The notes beneath the pieces were generated by a model. The model made no database searches. It was given only the letters and a program-made list of their open reading frames with translations, and was not told the origin of the DNA. This document shows, in pieces, positions 57,228-64,000 of a stretch of 64,000 bases of DNA. The stretch spans positions 20,916 through 84,915 of IMG/VR virus record IMGVR_UViG_3300027704_000014. One strand, written 5' to 3'. This DNA is from a virus. Within the stretch, counting starts at the first letter, position 1. Each line of letters opens with the position of its first letter. Both the position numbers and the translations under genes were made by a program.

Positions 57228-60200
57228 TTAAATGCTGTCCCAGCCAACCTGATCCCAACCTTTACTGTCAAAGCCAACACTTGATACTGAATCACCGTGT
57301 AAGAATGCAGCAATTGTGCTTCCACTTCCGGTGTTTCTGTTTGTAATATCTGTAATACTTGTTTGTGATCCGTCTGCCTTTAACCAGTTTGCAACATTAG
57401 GATCTCTAGCTTCTGATCCTGCAGTTCCGCCTTCTATAAGTGTAGCATCAAATACATCTGATTTACCAGCTGATACAACAGAAACACCCGCTTCGTGCTT
57501 AATATATGTATTGGATAATGTAGCTACATCGTCGACGTATATATAAGCAGGGCCATTTGGTATAGTAGTACCTCTAGTACCTCTTGTAATACCCGATAAC
57601 TTGTTGCCTGCAACACGAAGATATTCTATACGCTCACTGTTATCCAACCATGCTGCACCCGGTATACCTGGCTTAGGTATCGGTAACTTAGTAGCGTTTA
57701 TAACTGTAATTTCGGTATCCCATGCATTAATAACAGATGCAGTTGAGGTTGAACCTGAACCATCTGATAATACTCTTAGATACTCATCTGCACCAAACAA
57801 GTCTTGGTGTACAATATATTCTGTTCTTGCTGATGCTACACCACTTGTAATACTAACGTTACCTGCTGTAGTAATAATTGTACTATCTACGCCTGCTAAC
57901 GGTATTTCAAAAGTTGAGCTTGTAACATTTGCAATTGTGAACGAAGCATTTAAAATTGTACTGCCTTCATCTGTTAGTGTAACAACATCATTATTAACAA
58001 GCAATGAAGCCGCTTGTGGACTTGTAATTGTTACAACACTACTTACAGAATTCGAAATTGCGTCTGCTGTATACGGTCCAATACCAATTGAAGCAACCGG
58101 TGTATTGTTTCCATCATATGCGTTTGTATCTGTTACAACATGCATGACAAAGTTTTCTAAAGGACTTAGATAAACAAGTTCTTCTGGTCTTTCATTTCCA
58201 TATAATACGTGGCTAAATGTTGCACCATCAAATCCTGAATATGTAACACCGCCTTCTCTGTATGTGCTGTTACCACTAAACAAGCCTTCGAAGTTTTGTA
58301 CGTTAATCAGACTATCGAACTGTGAACCAAATCCATCTGTGTAATCAAACGGTGATGTATCGTAACCAAATGAGCTTTGTAATGCTAATGAATCTTGTCC
58401 GTTAACACCCATCGTAAATACGTTTGCATCTAATTCCTCACCTTGCCATGTGCCACCAACTTTTTGTTTAACTAAGTACAATGTCCCATTTAATGCACCA
58501 GCAACTACTGCTGTTTGCATTTTAGTTGAATCTGTTGTAATACTTGTATTAGCACTTGCACCACTGCCGTAATAAAGATCAATCTCTGAATTAAACTTAG
58601 CTCTAACATCAGTATCAAACTTAAATAGTCTGCCACTTGCTGTATAACTGTTAGATGCAACATTACTTACGTTTACTATGCTGTTTGCATTAATGTCTGC
58701 AATGTTTTGTCCTATGCTAACATTATAACTTGTAGTTGATGCGTCATGTCCTGCTTGTAGCAAACGCCAATCTGTTCTATCAAATACTATGTTAATTTTA
58801 TTAGCACGAACTGGTGTAGTATTTTCCCAATGCACTTGATCAGTTTTATAGCCGCCATATGCTTTCGTGTAATCACTGTTGTTAGCCATAATTGCTCTAT
58901 CAGTGCCTACAGTAAAGTCTAATGTTCTAACTTCGCCTATTAATGGATCTGGGTATGCCGGTACGTCAAAGTCACTTAACATTTGTTCATTAATGTATTC
59001 TAGTGGAGCACGTTTACCATCTTTATATTCTCTAATTTTTGCAGTGTAAGGCTTGACTTCATTCATGTATTCTGTTACACTGTTAAAGTTGTCAGGTTTG
59101 AATCCTATACGCTGTACAAGATCTTCTTCCTCTTTTTCAATGTAGATATAAGAAGTTTTGAACGCCCAATCTAATTCTTGCTGTTCGCCTAACGCATACT
59201 TCAACATTTCAAAGAATACTTCATTAAAGTTTGCAGTAGAAGTAAACACTATATCTTTAAGTGCTATTAACAATGCTCGTAATTCTGTTTGCATTGTTGT
59301 ATTAGCATCGTCTGTATAAATTGTGTCTTTTAATTTTACTGTTTCTTTTTCAATAGCAATTTGATAGAACTTACTAGCAGTAGGGTTCCATCGCCATAAC
59401 TGGAATCTATCACTCTTGCCTGCTTTAACCATTACTATTGTGCCGTCGACAATAGTATTGCTGTTTAGTTTATCTAGTTCTTTAACACTTGCTACAGTAA
59501 ATGATGCTTTGTATGTATTATCAAATCTAATTTTTGCATTAGTAATATCATCAACACGTTTTACATCAAACCAGTTTATAGTTTCAATATATGTGTTAGT
59601 AGTTATTGCTGAATCCCACCCAGGATATAAAGTGTTTAACTTTGTATCTGCTAGTATCTCATTTAAGATATACTGTAATACTCGTCTTGCTTGCTTAGGT
59701 TTCTTAAACATTGTTTGACGAGGACGGAATGCAACACCGTATCTTTCAATCTCACTAAGATTGTCTGCAGGTACTTTGTTTCCTGCAGCATCTATTTCGC
59801 ATAAACTATCAATTAGCTTTAGTGCTATATCTTCTGGTACTGTACTATTGTTATCATTTTCTCTTAACAGTTTCCATGAAGCATGTTTTAGCCCTACTGG
59901 ATTAATATTTCTGCTTAAATTAATTTGTATGTTTTGCTCATCTTCACGCAATGTTTTAGTAAGGTTGCCCATTACAAAACTTGCAACATTAGTATTAGCA
60001 ATACTAACTGCATCACGCTCATGCACACCTGCACTGATATAGCTCACAGTGTTTAAGCCTTGCCCAATTGGATCTGCTAAGTATCTAGCTAGATTAAATG
60101 TGCTTGTTTTTCTGCCAGCTAGTTGTGATGCCAATGTAGAAATTGTGCTTACATTTTGTACCCAGTAGTAATAACAGTTTATGTAAAGATTAGACACTGG

Positions 60201-63200
60201 GTCTAGTCTTCGTTCAATAATAAACTCGCTACCGTTCTTAGGTGTTCCTGTGCCGCCAGCATCTGCATACTCTAATGGAGTAACTTTACTTTCGACCCAT
60301 TCGTATACTGTAATTGCACTGCCTGGGAATGTACTACCCCAATTTAACCAACGCTCTCTGTTTGTGCCTTGCTCATACCAGTTGTATCTAACTGTGCTAG
60401 TGTCCCACCATACTTGTCCAACATTTGGCTTGCCAAATACAGCACGTTGTGTTGTATAAACAACAGGGTCTGATTTTCCAGTGTATGTAATTTCAGCATC
60501 AACAAATGCAGGTAATACGCCTTTGAACGGATCCCACATATCATAATCAAAGTCTTTTTGACCTGTTGTGGAATCATATATAATTGTATTTTTAATGTAC
60601 TTAGGATCTACAAGAGCTTCCTGATATCTATTTTTAGAACCGTCAGCAATATTTAAGTATGCCCAACCTTTGCCTTCGTAATCATCAACCCATACATTAC
60701 CTAGTGTACTTATATTAGTGTCATCGCCATTTCTTACTACAACGTTTGCTGTACTACTTGCATATCTTAAACTCTCTAAGTACAATACTTTTGCATCTCT
60801 AGCATCGTTAGTAGAGCTTACAAACGTACCGTCTAAGTTTCTTAATTCGTATTGATATAAGTCGCCAACATAAGTAGCGTTAGCGCCGCCTAACATACTA
60901 CTACCGTCACTTCTGAAACCACCGTTGTCTACTCCGTAGATAACCATTGTTTCTTCTGGTAGCTCTGTGCCAGTGCCGTCTGAAGCGTTATTGCCGTTGT
61001 CGCCTGTGCCGTCGATACCTAAACCGCCATCGCCACCATTGCCTAAACCGCTATCACCGCCGTTGCCTAAACCGCCAAGGCCGCCATTGATAGCATCGTT
61101 GATACCAGCTGCATCTGTGAGGTTTTTATCATTTTGCGGAGTGCCGTCTACTACTGTCATCTTTCCAATATCGTTATCATATGAGCCTGCTGGAAGTCCT
61201 AGTTTTTCTAAAATACCAGGTGTCCTCTCATCAATTATAATGCCGTCATAGTCTGGGAAATCACCGTTTAACTGATCTATATCATCATTGATTGGCGTAA
61301 TAGACCAAGTAACACTATTAGGATCGTAGCCTGCTGCTAAGAAAGCTGCATTTATTAAGTCTGCTAAATGCTCTGTTGTAGAGTAGTCACGAATAACATC
61401 TGGTAAACCTAACTTGCTTAATACATCTGCTTTCTCTGAACAGTCTGGAATTTCTCTTGCTGTTAAGAATATTCTAGCACCTGATCCAGCTTGGCCGTGT
61501 CCTGTTAGACTTCCGTACTTGCCTGCTGATGGAACATAAGTTCCTGGCTCTGGTAGCACCTGGCCTGTAACTGGATCAATTTCTCCTAGACCTGATCCAC
61601 CCGACGATGCACTATCACCGATGTTAGGGTAATCATATTCTAACGGTATACCAGTGCTTAGGTCTGATGGGAATTGCTTGTACACACCTCTGTCAATTAC
61701 GCTTAATCCTAAAATTGCGTTTGTATCAGGATCAACTGCTGTAACAACAAACTTAGCAACACGATCCGGTGTGCCTTTTGTTTCAACGTAAACACCTTGT
61801 GCGTTTAGTTGTTCAGTTTTAATTATAGCTCTAACCTTACAAGGTATAAGTTGTGTAGGAGTTGAACCTGCGCCTGTGTCAATAATTCGTATAACTGGCG
61901 GTCTAGCTGGATCGTATCCGTATCCGCCTTCGCCCATAATAATTGTGCTTATACCATTTTGTTCATCAAAGGTAACACCTATTGCTTCAGCTTTAGAACC
62001 AGGTGATGTTCCGTCACCTACAAATACTTTAACATTGCCTTCTGACGAATAATTTGCACCCGGTATTTCTATACATAATTCTCTAATGCTACCAAACGGT
62101 GATGCTACTGGTGTACCACCAATAACTCTTAATCTGTCGCCAACTGTATATCCACTACCGCCTGTAAACGTAGTAGTACTTGTATTAGTAGGTGTTTGTG
62201 TAACTACATTGCCATCGGAAGTATTAGACATGCTTACTGAACCAGTTGACATAGTAGCCGGTGTGCCGTTAATATTGTACAGCCCTATTGGATATAAACC
62301 TGTTGTTGTAGTTGTAACTCCGTTAGCATCTGATTCAGAAATAAATGGTGCTGTTCGCATTCCTAATTGTTGGAAACTTCTTACAATGTGGAAATCTAAT
62401 ACTTCTTTGTATGCTCCACCTCTGCAACCGTCTCTGAGAGTTATCGGTGCTGATCCACAACTGGATATTTTAATTGCTGTCTTACCGTTCTTGGTTGTTG
62501 GCATTGTTGTGTAGCCAAATCCTGCAGAGCATTCAATTTCTCGTAGTGTTGCTGCAGGCGTGCCTTTAATGCTGATGGATCTATTATTAATTATAAATTC
62601 ATCACCTGGTACCATTCCTATTAAATCATCTTCGGTCACCACAGCACCCGGTGTTGGTCGAATTAACTCGACATCTACTACAGGGCCTGCAGGCAGACGA
62701 CGTTTTGTTCCATCTGGATTTTCTATATCGATAGTTGGCTGGAACGTTATCACTGGATCAATAGTAAAATCTATACCATCTGTAATTGGACTATCATCTG
62801 AACTTAAAGTTTCAGGTGGTGTTAATGATCTGCCGTATGCCGCATTGCCTGAGTTTGTTGAGTCATATACACTAGCACCTGGGATAATTGTTGGTGGTCC
62901 TGCAGGAGTAGTAGTAAATACTGCATTGCTAAATCCTGGTATGCCTGATGTACTGCCAACACTATTTGTGCCAGATCCGCCTGTGCCGTTTGTGCCGTAG
63001 CCTGATGTGTTTCCACCAGAATTAAATCCGTTAGTTGCACCCGAAGCTGCTGAACCTGGATTACTTAGATTTTGTAGATCGTAATTGCTACTGCCTATCT
63101 TCAATAACTGATGTTCTACAGTAATGTTTTTCATTGTACCAGAATTGCCTAAATGACTAGATCCAGGATACATACTTAAATTAAGACCATTAATTCCTCT

Positions 63201-64000
63201 GTTAGGAATTCTAATTGGTTTTTGTAGAGCAGCACTTAGCGGAATTATGTTACCGCCGGAAACACGTTGTAAAGTATTGTTTACATATCTATTATTGGTT
63301 AAGTCTGCTGGTCTGCCAATGTTCTGTGGGTTTACAGTTTTTACTGTTTTCTTAAACACACTAGGCATATGAGTGTAGCCTGCCATTGGCGCGGCACTAA
63401 ATCCACCATAGTTATGTACATAAGTAACTCCAGGGAACTGTGCCTTCTTAGCCCAACCGCCTCGTCCGAGATATTGAATTCCGCCTCCGCCCATAACATT
63501 ACCGATACTAATTTTTGGTTTTGTTGTAGGCTGTCCGGTTGGACTATATGTAGGTGTTGCTTTATAACCTGTCCATTTTGGTGCTGCTGAGCCTGCTCCT
63601 GTGTAATTACCTGCTGGCGTACTAGGTGCAATTTTGCCTGTCTTAGTTGTAGTAGGATAACAAATTACATATCTGTAAACATTGCTAAGTTTTTGAATTT
63701 TAAGTTTTAAGTAAGACCCTGCTCCAGGATTAAAGTTAAATTCTATAACACCACAGTACTTAATACCATCACCTGACTTTGTAAAGTCTTGTGGGAAGTT
63801 GCCATTACTGGTGTTTGGATTGTAACCACGATGTTTTCCACCTATGTGGTTAGCGTATGCTGGAACAGCTTTCGAAGTTTTAATTTTTTCTTTTTCTGCT
63901 GCTGTTGCTTTCCTAACAGTTGCACCGGTAAATCCTTTACGTTTGCCTGTTGTTTGATTTTTTTGCTGTATTTGAATTGCTTCAAGTATATCAGGTGCAC
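57228..64000 (-). CDS. Giant virion structural protein (partial, runs off right edge)
   Basis: From the internal Met at 63494 it is 2088 aa, but the frame is open without a stop to position 63998, adding at least 168 residues. So the protein exceeds 2250 aa and its start is outside the window. The C-terminal region is a long mixture of beta-rich segments; a Gly-rich hinge (GLGNGGDSGLGNGGDGG) lies near 61.0 kb. Blocks such as LKYALGEQQELDWAF and FKTSYIYIEKEEEDL resemble the large baseplate or tail fibre proteins of T4-like cyanophages. Likely tail or baseplate associated. Confidence 0.72.
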   Translation of the reverse strand, partial: APDILEAIQIQQKNQTTGKRKGFTGATVRKATAAEKEKIKTSKAVPAYANHIGGKHRGYNPNTSNGNFPQDFTKSGDGIKYCGVIEFNFNPGAGSYLKLKIQKLSNVYRYVICYPTTTKTGKIAPSTPAGNYTGAGSAAPKWTGYKATPTYSPTGQPTTKPKISIGNVMGGGGIQYLGRGGWAKKAQFPGVTYVHNYGGFSAAPMAGYTHMPSVFKKTVKTVNPQNIGRPADLTNNRYVNNTLQRVSGGNIIPLSAALQKPIRIPNRGINGLNLSMYPGSSHLGNSGTMKNITVEHQLLKIGSSNYDLQNLSNPGSAASGATNGFNSGGNTSGYGTNGTGGSGTNSVGSTSGIPGFSNAVFTTTPAGPPTIIPGASVYDSTNSGNAAYGRSLTPPETLSSDDSPITDGIDFTIDPVITFQPTIDIENPDGTKRRLPAGPVVDVELIRPTPGAVVTEDDLIGMVPGDEFIINNRSISIKGTPAATLREIECSAGFGYTTMPTTKNGKTAIKISSCGSAPITLRDGCRGGAYKEVLDFHIVRSFQQLGMRTAPFISESDANGVTTTTTGLYPIGLYNINGTPATMSTGSVSMSNTSDGNVVTQTPTNTSTTTFTGGSGYTVGDRLRVIGGTPVASPFGSIRELCIEIPGANYSSEGNVKVFVGDGTSPGSKAEAIGVTFDEQNGISTIIMGEGGYGYDPARPPVIRIIDTGAGSTPTQLIPCKVRAIIKTEQLNAQGVYVETKGTPDRVAKFVVTAVDPDTNAILGLSVIDRGVYKQFPSDLSTGIPLEYDYPNIGDSASSGGSGLGEIDPVTGQVLPEPGTYVPSAGKYGSLTGHGQAGSGARIFLTAREIPDCSEKADVLSKLGLPDVIRDYSTTEHLADLINAAFLAAGYDPNSVTWSITPINDDIDQLNGDFPDYDGIIIDERTPGILEKLGLPAGSYDNDIGKMTVVDGTPQNDKNLTDAAGINDAINGGLGGLGNGGDSGLGNGGDGGLGIDGTGDNGNNASDGTGTELPEETMVIYGVDNGGFRSDGSSMLGGANATYVGDLYQYELRNLDGTFVSSTNDARDAKVLYLESLRYASSTANVVVRNGDDTNISTLGNVWVDDYEGKGWAYLNIADGSKNRYQEALVDPKYIKNTIIYDSTTGQKDFDYDMWDPFKGVLPAFVDAEITYTGKSDPVVYTTQRAVFGKPNVGQVWWDTSTVRYNWYEQGTNRERWLNWGSTFPGSAITVYEWVESKVTPLEYADAGGTGTPKNGSEFIIERRLDPVSNLYINCYYYWVQNVSTISTLASQLAGRKTSTFNLARYLADPIGQGLNTVSYISAGVHERDAVSIANTNVASFVMGNLTKTLREDEQNIQINLSRNINPVGLKHASWKLLRENDNNSTVPEDIALKLIDSLCEIDAAGNKVPADNLSEIERYGVAFRPRQTMFKKPKQARRVLQYILNEILADTKLNTLYPGWDSAITTNTYIETINWFDVKRVDDITNAKIRFDNTYKASFTVASVKELDKLNSNTIVDGTIVMVKAGKSDRFQLWRWNPTASKFYQIAIEKETVKLKDTIYTDDANTTMQTELRALLIALKDIVFTSTANFNEVFFEMLKYALGEQQELDWAFKTSYIYIEKEEEDLVQRIGFKPDNFNSVTEYMNEVKPYTAKIREYKDGKRAPLEYINEQMLSDFDVPAYPDPLIGEVRTLDFTVGTDRAIMANNSDYTKAYGGYKTDQVHWENTTPVRANKINIVFDRTDWRLLQAGHDASTTSYNVSIGQNIADINANSIVNVSNVASNSYTASGRLFKFDTDVRAKFNSEIDLYYGSGASANTSITTDSTKMQTAVVAGALNGTLYLVKQKVGGTWQGEELDANVFTMGVNGQDSLALQSSFGYDTSPFDYTDGFGSQFDSLINVQNFEGLFSGNSTYREGGVTYSGFDGATFSHVLYGNERPEELVYLSPLENFVMHVVTDTNAYDGNNTPVASIGIGPYTADAISNSVSSVVTITSPQAASLLVNNDVVTLTDEGSTILNASFTIANVTSSTFEIPLAGVDSTIITTAGNVSITSGVASARTEYIVHQDLFGADEYLRVLSDGSGSTSTASVINAWDTEITVINATKLPIPKPGIPGAAWLDNSERIEYLRVAGNKLSGITRGTRGTTIPNGPAYIYVDDVATLSNTYIKHEAGVSVVSAGKSDVFDATLIEGGTAGSEARDPNVANWLKADGSQTSITDITNRNTGSGSTIAAFLHGDSVSSVGFDSKGWDQVGWDSI
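61014..61093 (-). repeat. Gly-rich coding tandem repeat
   Basis: Repeats of a GLGNGG(D/S)-type unit within the giant structural gene; the DNA repeats of about 24 nt are visible as CCTAAACCGC(C/T)..CC blocks. Probably a flexible hinge. Confidence 0.6.

Noticed and set aside
57601-58173. 190-aa + strand frame
   Set aside because: Antisense to the giant structural gene; no ribosome site, biased composition typical of an antisense shadow.
62086-63000. Two long + strand frames (142 and 146 aa)
   Set aside because: Antisense shadows of Gly/Thr/Ser-rich structural coding sequence.
1-64000. tRNA genes, CRISPR arrays, insertion sequences, integrase or attachment sites
   Set aside because: Looked for cloverleaf arms, regular spaced repeats, terminal inverted repeats with transposase motifs, and integrase motifs by eye; none found. 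Short tRNAs could be missed without a search tool.

Overview
The window reads as part of the genome of a large, AT-rich, T4-like marine myovirus. Genes are tightly packed with 1-8 nt stop/start overlaps. The phage genes include a T4-type 5'-3' exonuclease, MazG, FolE, QueE, glutaredoxins, several short proteins that I recall as conserved in cyanophage/pelagiphage-type T4-like genomes, and large virion structural genes. No photosystem gene, tRNA or integrase is visible. The host cannot be fixed from sequence alone; a marine alphaproteobacterium (SAR11-like) or a related heterotroph is a guess from the gene content.

Layout. (1) 1-17.6 kb, + strand: sugar genes (glycosyltransferase, GalE-like epimerase), PRTase, FolE, MazG, a ferredoxin/flavodoxin-NADP reductase, QueE, the exonuclease, two glutaredoxins (one CGFS type), a FabZ-like dehydratase, a secreted glycine-zipper protein and a MoxR ATPase/VWA-metallopeptidase pair. 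Five host-like TTGAC(A/T)-16/17-TATAAT promoters and several terminators punctuate this part. (2) 17.6-26.2 kb, - strand: Bfd-like Fe-S peptide, P-loop kinase, YciA-like thioesterase, methyltransferase, a 1203-residue protein built of about eleven related repeats, and a NodU/TobZ carbamoyltransferase. (3) 26.2-27.8 kb, a two-gene + island (compact DegT aminotransferase, SGNH-like protein). (4) 27.8-44.4 kb, - strand: three more members of a paralogous glycosyltransferase-like family, two SGNH-like proteins, a 2OG-oxygenase-like protein, an isochorismatase-like protein, an amidinotransferase, a B12-binding radical SAM enzyme and five further radical SAM enzymes, four of them tandem paralogs. 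(5) 44.4-47.3 kb: two nucleotide-sugar dehydrogenases and a tiny + strand gene with its own late-type promoter and terminator. (6) 47.3-53.5 kb, - strand: conserved small phage genes mixed with three GT-A-like genes. (7) 53.5-64 kb, - strand: structural genes ending in a giant protein that runs off the right edge.

How the genes may work together. The centre (about 18-47 kb) looks like a phage-borne biosynthetic cassette. The set of epimerase, sugar dehydrogenases, DegT aminotransferase, amidinotransferase, carbamoyltransferase, radical SAM enzymes and glycosyltransferases resembles the enzyme classes that build amino-, guanidino- and carbamoyl-decorated sugars. The NADP reductase, CGFS glutaredoxin and Bfd-like peptide could support Fe-S and radical SAM chemistry. 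This is inference from family assignments; the product (surface glycan, virion decoration or small molecule) is unknown. Late-type promoters of the form GATAAATA/TATAAATA occur on both strands and appear to drive the cassette and structural genes.
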